64,000 nucleotides of DNA from Candidatus Nitrosopumilus limneticus (GCA_022117465.1 JAHCGZ010000001.1:62001-126000), one strand, 5' to 3'. Positions 39,461 through 50,333 are shown, counted from the stretch's first letter. Notes: a model not told the origin generated them from the letters alone. Translations and numbers: made by a program.

Positions 39461-40483
39461 TTAGGATTCTTCAATAATATTTTGTACGGTTTCATCTATT
39501 ACAATTTCAGATATATCTCTTGAATATTCTGCAGTTCTTCTAATGTCTTCTAAAATTAATTTTATTATGCCTGTATCTTCATTAAACTTGAGTGAATCCA
39601 TTAGTTTTTTTTCTATTTCTATAACTTCACTTACATTTGCTGCAACATTTTCTGCCATCTGGTAATCTCTTTTGAAAAGTGCTGTAATTGAATTTTCAAA
39701 AACAATAAGAGATTCCATGCTGATATTTTGTATTTCTTTTAGGATTTTTTTATCAATTGGTGATTTTAAATATTTAATTTTTTTGGCAATAAGGACTCCA
39801 TGATCTGCAATTCTTTCTACACATTTTACTGCTGTTCTATAACCAAGACAATCAGATGGTTTTTCAAGTCCAGAATCTATCAAAACTTGGACATTTTCTA
39901 AAGCTAAATTTAAATTTCTTAGTAAATAAAGACTAAATCTATCTACCTCATCATCTATTTTTATAATTTCTTCGGCATGTTCTAAATCTAATTCATTTAA
40001 TGCCTCAATAGATTCTTGATGCATATTTTTTGCAGTTGTGTACATTCTTTGTAATGCAACACTAAATGGTAATTGCGAAAGTTGAGTTAGAACTTGTAAT
40101 GTCATTTTTTCTGAACTGGATTCAACAATCTCAGTACCCATTAATTTAGATCTTACCAAGTCTCTAATTGCACTTTTATGCGTACTTGGAATTTCAATCC
40201 CTTTTGTTTTTATCTCCATTGTTTTATATCCTGAAAGATACATTGCTATTATTTTTCGTCTTGTTGATTCTATTGAATCATTTTTTCCAATTGTTGTTAT
40301 AGCGTTATTTTTTTTATTTTGCTCTTCTTGAAATAGTGTGATTGAATTATTACGGTTTTTTATCAGTGTTATGTTTGAATTTTTTTTTAAATGTAATTCA
40401 TCAATCCATGTTTTTGGTAGAGATACAATATATGTAGATCCACCAGTTATCTGTAATCTCCTAATTTGTTTTATCTCAGACAT
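39461..40483 (-). CDS. PhoU-like regulator with AbrB/SpoVT-type N-terminal domain
   Basis: RRLQITGGSTYIVSLPKTWIDELHLKKNSNITL followed by PhoU helices. Confidence 0.85.
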   Translation of the reverse strand: MSEIKQIRRLQITGGSTYIVSLPKTWIDELHLKKNSNITLIKNRNNSITLFQEEQNKKNNAITTIGKNDSIESTRRKIIAMYLSGYKTMEIKTKGIEIPSTHKSAIRDLVRSKLMGTEIVESSSEKMTLQVLTQLSQLPFSVALQRMYTTAKNMHQESIEALNELDLEHAEEIIKIDDEVDRFSLYLLRNLNLALENVQVLIDSGLEKPSDCLGYRTAVKCVERIADHGVLIAKKIKYLKSPIDKKILKEIQNISMESLIVFENSITALFKRDYQMAENVAANVSEVIEIEKKLMDSLKFNEDTGIIKLILEDIRRTAEYSRDISEIVIDETVQNIIEES

Positions 40484-40538
40484 AGTTTGTTATTACACGT
40501 AATTAATTTTTTAAAAATATACTGCTTTACAATATAAT

Positions 40539-40546
40539 CTATATAG
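40539..40546. promoter_or_regulatory. CTATATAG element in the phoU-like/pstC divergent intergenic region
   Basis: Same 8-mer as upstream of pstS. Confidence 0.35.
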
Positions 40547-40552
40547 TTCTAA

Positions 40553-41590
40553 ATGTATACCATACACTATATAATTTATGAGCATTTTATAGATAATATT
40601 CAATCTAGATACAATTGTGTGAAGAAAAATACTATAAATTATCACAAACAGGGTGGTTTATCTGATAAAATATTCAAGATCGGTGCTACAATCGCAGGAA
40701 CGTTTGTTTTAATGATTATTGCATTGTTAGTCTTTCAATTAATTTCTGAATCATATCCGGTATGGGAAAAGGAAGGGTTTTCATTTATTATCGGTACAGA
40801 TTGGAATCCCGTTGATGGTCGTGAATCTTTTGGTGCATTACCCTATATCTTGGGCACATTAGTTGTCGCGGCAATTGCAATGTTAATAGGAGTTCCACTA
40901 AGCATTGGAATTGCAATGTTCATCTCAGATGCGCCTTCAAAAATAGGAGCTCCATTAGGAATGTTAGTTGAACTTTTAGCAGCTGTACCAAGCGTAATCT
41001 ACGGTTTATGGGGGCTGTTAATTTTTCGACTTTACTTTAAGGATTGGGTGGAACAACCATTACATGATTTATTTGGTGATTCCATATTTTTATTTTCAGG
41101 AACACCGTTTGGTCTGGATATTTTAACTGCAAGTGTAATTTTAGCCATAATGATCATACCAACAGTATCAGCAGTATCTCGTGAAATAATGAAAGCTGTT
41201 CCTCAACAACAAAAAGAAGCTGCATATATGTTGGGTGCAACAAAGTGGGAAATGTTTAAGATTGCAGTATTTCCATATTCTAAAACGGGATTGGTCGGAG
41301 CATCCATTCTTGGTCTTGGTAGAGCAGTAGGTGAAACTATGGCAGTAACAATGTTAATTGGAAATGCAACTGGCATTACCGCAATTCCTTCATCGCTATT
41401 TGGACCTAGTCAAACAACTTCTAGTATAATTGCAAATGAATTTGTTGAAGCTTCACCAGCTTCATTACATCTTCCTGCATTAATTGGCGTAGCTTTAGTT
41501 CTTTTGTTAATTGCAATTGCAATTAATGTTGTAGCACATCTTCTAGTAACTAAAATGATGAAAATAAAGGAAGGTGCAATTAACAATTGA
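40553..41590 (+). CDS. pstC: phosphate ABC transporter permease PstC (true start probably downstream of 40553)
   Basis: LAAVPSVIYGLWGLLIF, EAAYMLGATKWEMFKIAVFPYSKTGLVGASILGLGRAVGETMAVTML. Confidence 0.9.
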   Translation: MYTIHYIIYEHFIDNIQSRYNCVKKNTINYHKQGGLSDKIFKIGATIAGTFVLMIIALLVFQLISESYPVWEKEGFSFIIGTDWNPVDGRESFGALPYILGTLVVAAIAMLIGVPLSIGIAMFISDAPSKIGAPLGMLVELLAAVPSVIYGLWGLLIFRLYFKDWVEQPLHDLFGDSIFLFSGTPFGLDILTASVILAIMIIPTVSAVSREIMKAVPQQQKEAAYMLGATKWEMFKIAVFPYSKTGLVGASILGLGRAVGETMAVTMLIGNATGITAIPSSLFGPSQTTSSIIANEFVEASPASLHLPALIGVALVLLLIAIAINVVAHLLVTKMMKIKEGAINN

Positions 41591-42513
41591 CTACTAACGA
41601 ACGAAGACAAGAATATAGAACTCTTTTCAAACAAAATGTAAAAAATCGCCTATTAGTAGATAAAGTAGTTAGAATAGTTGTTTTTTCATGTGTGATTATT
41701 GCACTTATTCCATTGTGCAGTATTCTAGTAGAAGTTTTCAAAAATGGAATATCTGCCATGAGTTATGAGTTTTTGACAACAGTTCCTGGTGCTGTTGGTT
41801 CTGGTGAAGGTGGAATAGGACCTGCAATTCAAGGTACTTTAATAATAATTGGACTCTCTAGTTTAATTGGTATTCCAATAGGGGTAATGTCTGGAATATA
41901 CTTGTCTGAATATGGTGATAACAAATTGGCAAGATCCGTCAGATTCTTCAATGATGTGTTTATGGAATTTCCTTCTATCGTTCTTGGAATATTTGCATTT
42001 TTAGTAATTGTGTTAGTTCTTGGTCATTTTTCTGTCTGGGCAGGTGCGTTTGCGTTATCTTTAATCATGTTTCCTATTGTTGCTAGAACTACTGAGGAAT
42101 CTTTGAAAATGGTTCCAATTACTTATCGTGAGGCAGGAACTGCTTTGGGATTAAAAAAATGGGTTATAACATTTAGAATTGTAATTACAGCTGCAAAAAG
42201 TGGAATGATTACGGGAATTTTATTATCTGTTTCAAGAATTGGTGGTGAAACTGCTCCTTTGATAATGACTATTCTTGGAAGCAGTCAATTTTTCAGAAGT
42301 ATGGATGTACCGATGGACGCATTACCACTAAACATATACAAATTGTCTCAATTACCTTATGAGAGTGCACAATTGCAAGGTTGGGGGTCTGCATTAGTCT
42401 TAATCATAATTATTCTTGGAATTAATTTGAGTGTTAGATACTACTTTGCAAATAAAACAATAAACGGAGTTCTTGGTAAATTAATTAAACAAGGAGTATT
42501 AAATAAAAAATGA
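41587..42513 (+). CDS. pstA: phosphate ABC transporter permease PstA
   Basis: [54 protein letters not shown]. Confidence 0.9.
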   Translation: MTTNERRQEYRTLFKQNVKNRLLVDKVVRIVVFSCVIIALIPLCSILVEVFKNGISAMSYEFLTTVPGAVGSGEGGIGPAIQGTLIIIGLSSLIGIPIGVMSGIYLSEYGDNKLARSVRFFNDVFMEFPSIVLGIFAFLVIVLVLGHFSVWAGAFALSLIMFPIVARTTEESLKMVPITYREAGTALGLKKWVITFRIVITAAKSGMITGILLSVSRIGGETAPLIMTILGSSQFFRSMDVPMDALPLNIYKLSQLPYESAQLQGWGSALVLIIIILGINLSVRYYFANKTINGVLGKLIKQGVLNKK

Positions 42514-43346
42514 CAATGACTTTCTCACCACAAAAAACTACTGTATCCGATAACTATGACATTCCTTCTCATTCATTTGATGCTGGAAAAAAATTCAAGA
42601 TGGTTGCTGAAAATGTAACTATTCGTTATGGGGACGTTATTGGTGTGCAAAATATTACAATGAAATTTCCAGAAAAATCAGTTACTGCTTTAATAGGACC
42701 TTCGGGTTGTGGGAAAACAACCTTTCTTAGATGTCTTAATAGAATGCATGATATGACAAAAAGTGCTAAAGTTGAAGGTAAAGTAATGATAGACGGTATT
42801 GATCTTTATGATAAATCCATAGACCCAATTTATCATAGACGAAAAGTTGGAATGGTTTTTCAAAAACCTAATCCATTTCCAACAATGTCTATTTATGATA
42901 ATGTTGTATCAGGTTTGAAATTAAACGGAGTGAGAGATAAAAAAATTCTAGATGAAATTGTAGAAGATTCACTAAAGATGGCATATTTGTGGGATGAAGT
43001 GAAAAATAATTTGAAAAAATCTGCAATTGAATTATCTGGTGGTCAACAACAAAGACTTTGCATAGCAAGAGCCTTGGCAATTCAACCTGAAGTTTTATTG
43101 ATGGATGAGCCTGCATCTGCTCTTGATCCTATTGCAACTCAAAAAATCGAAGAAACAATTACAGAACTAAAAAAAGAATACACAATAATTATTGTAACTC
43201 ATAACATGCAACAAGCTGTTAGAGTTTCAGATTATACTGGATTTATGTATCTTGGAGATTTAATCGAGTTTAGTGAAACTAGAAAATTATTCACTGATCC
43301 AAAAAATGAACTGACTTTAAAATATGTACAGGGGCAATTTGGATAA
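42510..43346 (+). CDS. pstB: phosphate ABC transporter ATPase PstB
   Basis: [51 protein letters not shown]. Confidence 0.95.
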   Translation: MTMTFSPQKTTVSDNYDIPSHSFDAGKKFKMVAENVTIRYGDVIGVQNITMKFPEKSVTALIGPSGCGKTTFLRCLNRMHDMTKSAKVEGKVMIDGIDLYDKSIDPIYHRRKVGMVFQKPNPFPTMSIYDNVVSGLKLNGVRDKKILDEIVEDSLKMAYLWDEVKNNLKKSAIELSGGQQQRLCIARALAIQPEVLLMDEPASALDPIATQKIEETITELKKEYTIIIVTHNMQQAVRVSDYTGFMYLGDLIEFSETRKLFTDPKNELTLKYVQGQFG

Positions 43347-44008
43347 TGACAAGACTAATTGATCCATCTCTTGAAAAACTATCTCTAACTATGAACGAGA
43401 TGGGTGAAATGGCAATTAAATGTGTTTCATTAGCAATTGATTCGTATATTGAAGGAAAAAATACCAATGACGAGGTTTATGAATTATCTAATTCAATTCG
43501 TAACAAGTATTTTGAAGTTGAAGATTTAATATTTGATATGTTGTTAAAATTTCAACCAGTTGCAGATGATTTCAGAATGATTCGTTCTTCAACTGAGATA
43601 TCTTATGCATTTTCAAGATTTGGAAGATATGCTTATGATATAACTCAGGTAAGAGATTTGTTTGGAGACATTTCTGAGTGTACAAATGAATCACTTGTGG
43701 AAATTACAAAAAAAGTAAAACATGTGATAAAGGAAGTTGTTCTTTCTTTTGCAGAATTAGATGTTAGAAAAGCTGTAAAAATTCAGGAAGATGAAGCGTT
43801 TATCGATAAAATATACAAGGAAAGATTACCGAAACTAATACAATCAAACAATACTAAATGCGCTCTAGCTGAATCCTTACTATTACGTTATCTTGAAAGA
43901 ATTGGGGATCATGCAGTATTCATGAGTGATGCAATAAATTATATCGTTACAGGAAAACATAGACCAAGTGAAAAGAGAATAGTTGAACATACTAAATCTT
44001 CTTTTTAA
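43346..44008 (+). CDS. phoU: phosphate transport regulator PhoU
   Basis: PhoU double-helical repeat pattern, RYLERIGDHAVFMSDAINYIVTGKH. Confidence 0.9.
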   Translation: MTRLIDPSLEKLSLTMNEMGEMAIKCVSLAIDSYIEGKNTNDEVYELSNSIRNKYFEVEDLIFDMLLKFQPVADDFRMIRSSTEISYAFSRFGRYAYDITQVRDLFGDISECTNESLVEITKKVKHVIKEVVLSFAELDVRKAVKIQEDEAFIDKIYKERLPKLIQSNNTKCALAESLLLRYLERIGDHAVFMSDAINYIVTGKHRPSEKRIVEHTKSSF

Positions 44009-44155
44009 TTCTAAACTCATATAATTTTGTGCGTAAATTATTCATTTTATAAAGAGTTTAACAACGGAAAGTACACTAAAGATATTTAATTAAACACAAT
44101 TAAGAACGAGAAATAGAGTAAAACAAATGCAGATAATAAAAAAGGGCAAAACATC

Positions 44156-45166
44156 ATGAGAATCATACTATGTGGTTTTGGAGTGGTTGCCCAAAGTTTA
44201 GTTAAATTATTTATATCAAGAGAAGAGGAGCTATATGCAAAATACGGATTAAAGCCAAGATTGCTAGCTGTGTTTGATAGCAAAGGTAGTGCAGTGGATC
44301 AATCAGGATTAAAATTAGATAATCTAATACAAATTAAGGAAAAATATGGAACGGTAAAAAATTATTCAGACAAGAATAACACAATGACAGGTATTGAGAT
44401 ATTAAAAAATATAGAAGCTGATGTTTTAATTGAAACTACACCAAGTAATTACAAAGATGCAGAACCAGGAATGACACACATAACAACTGCAATGAAAAAA
44501 GGGATGCATGTAATTTCTGTCAATAAAGGTCCATTAGCATTAGCATTTCCATCATTAGTTGAATTAGCAACATATAATCAAGTGATGTTTAAATTTAGCG
44601 GCACCGTAGGTGGTGGAACTCCAATCTTAGATTATGCAAAAAATAGTTTAAATGGAGAAAAAATTACATCTTTTGCAGGAATACTAAACGGTACAACAAA
44701 TTATATTTTATCAAATATGGCATTAGGTTTATCATTTAATGATGCACTAAAGGATGCAAAAAATAAAGGGTATGTAGAAGCTGATGAAGCATTAGATTTA
44801 GATGGATTAGATGCTGCTGCAAAATTAGTTATTCTTGCAAATTGGATAATGGGAATGAAAGTTACAATGCCAGACATAAAGTGTACAGGAATAAGAAAAG
44901 TTACAATTGATGACATTAAAAGAGCTGAAAAAAATAATTCAGTTTTAAAATTAATTGCTTCATGTGATAAGGAACTAGTGGTAAGTCCAAAAGAAATATC
45001 AAAGGAGAATCCACTAGGAGTAAACGGAACATTAAATTCAATTGCATTTACATCTGAACATTCTGGAACTCAAACAATAATTGGAAAAGGTGCAGGTGGA
45101 ACTGAAACTGCTAGTTCTATCCTAAGGGATCTTTTAGATATCAGACAAGAGATTGCAAAAAATTGA
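44156..45166 (+). CDS. hom: homoserine dehydrogenase
   Basis: IILCGFGVVAQSLVKL, SVNKGPLALAF, FSGTVGGGTPILDYAKNSLNGEKITSFAGILNGTTNYIL. Confidence 0.92.
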   Translation: MRIILCGFGVVAQSLVKLFISREEELYAKYGLKPRLLAVFDSKGSAVDQSGLKLDNLIQIKEKYGTVKNYSDKNNTMTGIEILKNIEADVLIETTPSNYKDAEPGMTHITTAMKKGMHVISVNKGPLALAFPSLVELATYNQVMFKFSGTVGGGTPILDYAKNSLNGEKITSFAGILNGTTNYILSNMALGLSFNDALKDAKNKGYVEADEALDLDGLDAAAKLVILANWIMGMKVTMPDIKCTGIRKVTIDDIKRAEKNNSVLKLIASCDKELVVSPKEISKENPLGVNGTLNSIAFTSEHSGTQTIIGKGAGGTETASSILRDLLDIRQEIAKN

Positions 45167-45639
45167 AATCAAATTTAATTTCAAAAAGTGAAACAACAAC
45201 CTTATTAAAAAAAATATCAGAAGAATGGGGGATAGAATTTCCTAAAATGAAAAATGTTAAAGTACATCAAATTTTGAATGATGCTCAAATAATTACAGGA
45301 GATGGATTAAAAATATTAAAAATAAATGATGATTATCTACCATTCTTATCTGAAACAGAGATTTTAAAAAAATTTCCTAGTGTTGAAGTAGATATGGGCG
45401 CAGTGAAATTCATGTGTAAAGGTGCAAATTTAATGAGACCAGGAATTAAAAAATTTTCAGAATTTGAAAAAGAAAAAGTTGTTTGTATTGTTGAAGAAAC
45501 ACATCATAAATTTTTAGCAGTTGGGAAATCTATTGTTTCAAGTAAGGAATTAGAAACTATGGAAAAAGGAGAAGTCATACAAAACATGCATTACATTTCA
45601 GATAAGTTCTGGGAAACAGGTAAAACGATTTACGATTAA
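45163..45639 (+). CDS. PUA-domain RNA-binding protein
   Basis: C-terminal PUA pattern VDMGAVKFMCKGANLMRPGIKKFSEFEKEKVVCIVEETHHKFLAVGKSI. Confidence 0.75.
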   Translation: MKSNLISKSETTTLLKKISEEWGIEFPKMKNVKVHQILNDAQIITGDGLKILKINDDYLPFLSETEILKKFPSVEVDMGAVKFMCKGANLMRPGIKKFSEFEKEKVVCIVEETHHKFLAVGKSIVSSKELETMEKGEVIQNMHYISDKFWETGKTIYD

Positions 45640-45647
45640 TTAAAAAA

Positions 45648-46244
45648 TTATTTTATACTTTCAGTAAATTCTTCTGTGCCATCTTTAGTAATTACAAGTA
45701 TATCTATTCCATCACCACTTGCTGAATCTCTAAGTGCTGCTGCACGAACTGCGTGTTTTGCCAATTTAATAGCTTCATCCTTAGTCATGTTTGGTTTGAA
45801 TTGAGGATCTAAAACACCTAATGCCATCTCAGCACCAGTACCAACTGCAGCATATTCATCAGGAAGTACAGAGCCTAAAGGATCAAGAGTATACATAATT
45901 GGCTTGTCAACAACACCACCTACAATTACTTGTGTAAGTAATGGGAAGTATCTTCTTTCATACATCATATTTGACATCATTTTAGCAACAGTGTTAGGAG
46001 GAACATCTCGCTTTAGATCCATTTTTCGAATTTTAGCAAGAGCTGAAATTTGTAAAGTTAAAATTTGCATATCAGCGACAAGACCAGCACAAGTTGCACC
46101 AACTTTGTCGGTGATTGAGAAAGTTTTCTTAGTTGTTTTGCTAACAAGAAAATTACCAAATGCAATTCTCTTTTCACTAGCAAAAACTACACCACCATCA
46201 AAAGTAATTCCAACAGCAGTTGCTCCAGGCATATACATTGACAT
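45648..46244 (-). CDS. psmB: 20S proteasome beta subunit, apparently lacking Thr1
   Basis: MPGATAVGITFDGGVVFASEKR...RDSASGDGIDILVI; the residue after the processing-site Gly is Ala. Confidence 0.88.
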   Translation of the reverse strand: MSMYMPGATAVGITFDGGVVFASEKRIAFGNFLVSKTTKKTFSITDKVGATCAGLVADMQILTLQISALAKIRKMDLKRDVPPNTVAKMMSNMMYERRYFPLLTQVIVGGVVDKPIMYTLDPLGSVLPDEYAAVGTGAEMALGVLDPQFKPNMTKDEAIKLAKHAVRAAALRDSASGDGIDILVITKDGTEEFTESIK

Positions 46245-46405
46245 ATATCAATTAATTTTGTCACATAATAAAGGGCTTTCTACAATTTAGATCTAATTCA
46301 TGGCTAAAATTTAAAAACAATGGATCTACCATATTGCAAAATTATGTAGTGAATCAATAGAATATAGCAATAACTTTTTAGTAGTTAAAAAAAAGATAGA
46401 GTACA

Positions 46406-46825
46406 TTGACCACTAGTGAAATTAAAGAAAAAATATTGAACGACATAGTATTTCTTGGATTAAGATTAGCAATGGGCGTAATTTTCATAATTCACGGATA
46501 TGGTAAATTTGGCAATGACGGATTTGTTGGCTGGATATCATCAATGGGAATACCAGGTGAATTAGCCATAATCATTGCATTGGCAGAAGTGATTTCAGGA
46601 ACTCTATTAATCATAGGGGTTTTAAGTAGAATTTCTGCATCAGTGATTTCAATAATTATGGTAGGGGCAATATTTCATGTAAAAGGGGCTCAAAGTATTA
46701 CAGGGGATAAAGGAATTGAATTGGATTTAATATTACTTGCAGTAGCACTAGTAATTATTGTTGCAGGACCAGGAAGAATTTCATTATCACAAGTAATTAA
46801 AAAGATTCCCAGATTCATTCATTAA
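46406..46825 (+). CDS. DoxX family membrane protein
   Basis: LGLRLAMGVIFIIHGYGKFGNDGFVGWISSMGIPG...LAEVISGTLLIIG. Confidence 0.85.
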   Translation: MTTSEIKEKILNDIVFLGLRLAMGVIFIIHGYGKFGNDGFVGWISSMGIPGELAIIIALAEVISGTLLIIGVLSRISASVISIIMVGAIFHVKGAQSITGDKGIELDLILLAVALVIIVAGPGRISLSQVIKKIPRFIH

Positions 46826-48174
46826 TTTTTTCCAAAATTTTCCATAATCAAACAAATACACTTAGTAGTTTTTTTTAACAAATCAATTCTTGCAAACTCA
46901 TTTGGAGAATGAATTCTTGAAAACATGTATGTACTTCCTATGGAGACACAAGGAGATTTCAAAATATCAACAAAAGAATACATAGGACCAGTTCCAGCAT
47001 TTGAGACATTCAAAATTGAATTTCCAAAAATCTGATCAGCTGCACTTTTTACTTGTGATACAAAAGGATTGGACGAATTAGTTCTAGCTGCAGCCTCTCC
47101 ATGATAAATTTTAATTTTTACCTCAGAGAATCCCTTAGATTTTAAGTGATTTTTTAATCTAATAACTTGTTTTTTAGGATCCATATTAGGAATTAATCTA
47201 AAATCAATTTTTACTAATGCACTTCCTGGAAGAACAGTTTTTGCACCATCTCCGGTGTATCCTGAAACAAAACCTGCAATATTACATGTAGCTTCGCCGA
47301 CTAAAGCTTTTTTTGCATTCAATCCTCTCTTGTTACCAACAAATGACTTTATTCCAAATTCTTTCTTGAATACATTTTCATCAAAAGGTTCTTTTTGGAT
47401 TATTTTTAAATCATTTTTAGATAGTGGGGATACCTCCTTGTACCAGTCTTTAATGAGAATTTTACCATCAGAATTTCTTAATGTATTTACAGCTTCAATC
47501 AATCTCCACGCAGGATTTTTAATTAACACCGCCAAGCTTGAATGAGCATCTCTAATTGATTCCTTAACAGACAATTCAACATAGAGTAGTCCTTTCATTC
47601 CAAGACCAATGATGGGTCTATTTTTTGCATCAACATAACCAAATTCCCAAATTACACCATCATTAGAAAATTTCTTTTTGTATTTTTTCAAATACTCTTC
47701 AATGTGAGTACTGCCAGTTTCCTCCTCGCCCTCAATTAGAAATTTTATGTTACAAGGAACATCTCCAGTTGTTGCTAAACAAGCCTCAACTGCCTTAATT
47801 CGAGTAATTAATTCACCTTTATCATCAGTTGAACCCCTTCCAAAAATCTTATTTCCTTTTCTAATTCCACTAAACGGAGGATCATTCCATAAATCAAATG
47901 GTTCTGCAGGTTGAACATCGTAATGATTGTAAAACATTAACGTCTTGTGTGGATTGGATTTTGATTTAATTTCAGCAAATACTATTGGAGCTACACCTTT
48001 TTTTAATCTTAAAATTTCAGATTTAAGACCAGAAGATTCCAATAAGGATTTAACTAATTTTGCACATTCTTCAATACCTTCATTTTTTGCAGATACACTT
48101 GGTTGTTGAATTAATTTTTGAAGATCAGTTATCAGAACATCCATATGATTATCTACATGTTTTAATGCATTCAT
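46822..48174 (-). CDS. M20 family metallopeptidase
   Basis: MFYNHYDVQPAEPFDLWNDPPFSG, GRGSTDDKGELITRI, EGEEETGSTHIEEYL. Confidence 0.92.
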   Translation of the reverse strand: MNALKHVDNHMDVLITDLQKLIQQPSVSAKNEGIEECAKLVKSLLESSGLKSEILRLKKGVAPIVFAEIKSKSNPHKTLMFYNHYDVQPAEPFDLWNDPPFSGIRKGNKIFGRGSTDDKGELITRIKAVEACLATTGDVPCNIKFLIEGEEETGSTHIEEYLKKYKKKFSNDGVIWEFGYVDAKNRPIIGLGMKGLLYVELSVKESIRDAHSSLAVLIKNPAWRLIEAVNTLRNSDGKILIKDWYKEVSPLSKNDLKIIQKEPFDENVFKKEFGIKSFVGNKRGLNAKKALVGEATCNIAGFVSGYTGDGAKTVLPGSALVKIDFRLIPNMDPKKQVIRLKNHLKSKGFSEVKIKIYHGEAAARTNSSNPFVSQVKSAADQIFGNSILNVSNAGTGPMYSFVDILKSPCVSIGSTYMFSRIHSPNEFARIDLLKKTTKCICLIMENFGKN

Positions 48175-48179
48175 TTCAA

Positions 48180-49043
48180 TTACATTATTTTATCAAATTG
48201 TTTCATTACATTTGGAATTGCATCAATCAAATCCATAGAAGTAATATGCAATCCTAATTTTTCTTGAACTTCTTTTCCAGCTAGACCACAAATAAAACTG
48301 GCTGCTGCTGCAGATTCCAAACTATTTCTATTTTTAGATAGTATACCAGCAACTAATCCAGATAATACGTCACCAGTACCACCAACAGTCATGGCAGGAG
48401 TATTTTTTTCACAAAGATATGTGGTATTGCCATTTGAAATGATATCAATGGAGCCCTTTAACAAAATTGTTATTGAATTATCAAGAGCATGTTTTTCTAC
48501 TAATTGTATTCGTTCATTTTTAGAATCAGAAGGAACGTCACCAAATAACCTCTTAAATTCTCCAGCGTGAGGGGTAACTACAACATTTTTGTTAGCCAAA
48601 AGAGGTAAAACTTCAGGAATTAATGCGCTGGCATCTAAAGATAATCTAACATCTCTATCCAACAAAGATTTAACGAGATGAAGTAAAGAATTTTTTTCTT
48701 GAATTGCAAGACCCATTCCAATTGTTGCAGAATGTAAATTACGAGGTAATGCTCCAACAAGTTTCTTTACAGCACCAAGAGTTAATTTTTGATCTACTAG
48801 AGGAATTACAATAAGATTTGGAGAAAGTGAACGAGTTGGAGTTACATTAATTTTTGGAACACACGTATAAACTAAATCAGTACCGCATCTAAGTGCAGCA
48901 AGTGAAGAGAACACAGGAGCACCATGGTAAATGTAACTTCCGCCAATTACAAGTACAATTCCATTATCACCTTTTCGTGATGTGGATTTTCTTGCAGGTA
49001 TAAAATTTTGAACTATAGAAGGGGAAAGAATTTGAGTTTCCAA
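48180..49043 (-). CDS. nnrD: ADP/ATP-dependent NAD(P)H-hydrate dehydratase
   Basis: VLVIGGSYIYHGAPVFSSLAALRCG, VVTPHAGEFKRLFG, MTVGGTGDVLSGLVAGIL. Confidence 0.92.
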   Translation of the reverse strand: METQILSPSIVQNFIPARKSTSRKGDNGIVLVIGGSYIYHGAPVFSSLAALRCGTDLVYTCVPKINVTPTRSLSPNLIVIPLVDQKLTLGAVKKLVGALPRNLHSATIGMGLAIQEKNSLLHLVKSLLDRDVRLSLDASALIPEVLPLLANKNVVVTPHAGEFKRLFGDVPSDSKNERIQLVEKHALDNSITILLKGSIDIISNGNTTYLCEKNTPAMTVGGTGDVLSGLVAGILSKNRNSLESAAAASFICGLAGKEVQEKLGLHITSMDLIDAIPNVMKQFDKIM

Positions 49044-49104
49044 TATACAGCATTGTAGATATTAGATGAATAAAAATTGTTTTCAAGATAAAATTTGAAT
49101 TAAA

Positions 49105-49959
49105 CTAATTTTTTGTGCTTTTTTTACGGGTTTTTGCGGCAGTTGTTGTTTTATCGGCAGTTATTGTTTTTACCGTAGTTTTTTCAAAAAAGGCTTTTCT
49201 TGCAAAACATAGGTAAGTAGTATGTCCAATACCCTGAAATGAATGTCGTGTTTTTCCTTCTCTAGCCTCTATATTTCGTATAATGTGTTCAGTTGATTCA
49301 ATGTCAGTAAATTCATTTTCAACTAATGCCATGGTTAATTTTTCTAATTGATTCATAGTCGGACATATTGCAAAAATTGAACCGCTTCCCTTTAGCATCT
49401 GTCTTACTTTAGGAATTACAATCCAAGGATCACCAAGATCAATTAATGCAACATCCATGTCAGTAAAAGGAATTTCTTTAGAAGTTTTTAAATCCAAATT
49501 ATGCTGAGTGACGTATTTAGAAACACCAGCTCTACGAATATTTTTTTCTGCAATTTTCATAAAATTTTCATCAACATCAAAAGTGTAAACATGTCCACGA
49601 GGTTTCACAATACTTGCAACAAAGGAAGTCATCGAACCACTTCCAGTTCCTATTTCAAGTATTTTTTGACCATCCTGAATTCCTGCACGTGCAGCAATGT
49701 AACCAAGATCCTTTGGATAAACAATTTGAGTACCATGTTGGATTTTCATTATGTAATCATACATTGTTGGTTCAAGTAAGTAGACGTACTTGTCTTTGTT
49801 TGTCATTAATCTAGAACCATATTCTTTACCTATAGCGTCAGCATGTTTTAGAACACCAATGTGGGTATGAAGTGATTCTTTTTTTGAAATATTCATTAAC
49901 CATTTTTTAGAATTATTGTAGAAAAATAAAACAGGAGATTTGTTTTTAATTATTGCCAT
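49105..49959 (-). CDS. trmI: tRNA (adenine-N1)-methyltransferase (TrmI) with basic Thr/Lys-rich tail
   Basis: KDLGYIAARAGIQDGQKILEIGTGSGSMTSFVAS; tail KTITADKTTTAAKTRKKSTKN. Confidence 0.9.
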   Translation of the reverse strand: MAIIKNKSPVLFFYNNSKKWLMNISKKESLHTHIGVLKHADAIGKEYGSRLMTNKDKYVYLLEPTMYDYIMKIQHGTQIVYPKDLGYIAARAGIQDGQKILEIGTGSGSMTSFVASIVKPRGHVYTFDVDENFMKIAEKNIRRAGVSKYVTQHNLDLKTSKEIPFTDMDVALIDLGDPWIVIPKVRQMLKGSGSIFAICPTMNQLEKLTMALVENEFTDIESTEHIIRNIEAREGKTRHSFQGIGHTTYLCFARKAFFEKTTVKTITADKTTTAAKTRKKSTKN

Positions 49960-50096
49960 AAGATTTTCCTAAAAATTTAAAATAAGAATCTTTGTTCACA
50001 AGAAAGTGAAATGTTACACATAATTAATGACTAGATTAGTAGTAAAATAAGAGTATATTGTATTTCAAAATATTAGTAATAAATTCTAAAAAAAAA

Positions 50097-50333
50097 TTAT
50101 TTTTTTCTTTTAATTATAATAATACCACTAACAAGAATTATTGAACCAAAAATTGTTAAAAATAAAGTAAGTAATCCAACAAAGGATAAGGTTCCAATAA
50201 TAGGAAGAAGAATCCATGGCTCATGTAAAGTAGGATCATTTAATGACTTAGATGGGAAAACCCCTGAAAATAATAAAACATCAATAATTAAAATAACTGA
50301 TCCAAAAAATATCAAATTACCTCCTAAACTCAT
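50097..50333 (-). CDS. small membrane protein
   Basis: Two TM helices. Confidence 0.5.
   Translation of the reverse strand: MSLGGNLIFFGSVILIIDVLLFSGVFPSKSLNDPTLHEPWILLPIIGTLSFVGLLTLFLTIFGSIILVSGIIIIKRKK

Noticed and set aside
37642-44008. Pst cluster as a horizontally acquired island
   Set aside because: It looks slightly more T-rich and less A-rich in coding strand than neighbours, but I cannot compute composition and there is no integrase, tRNA boundary or repeat; not claimed.
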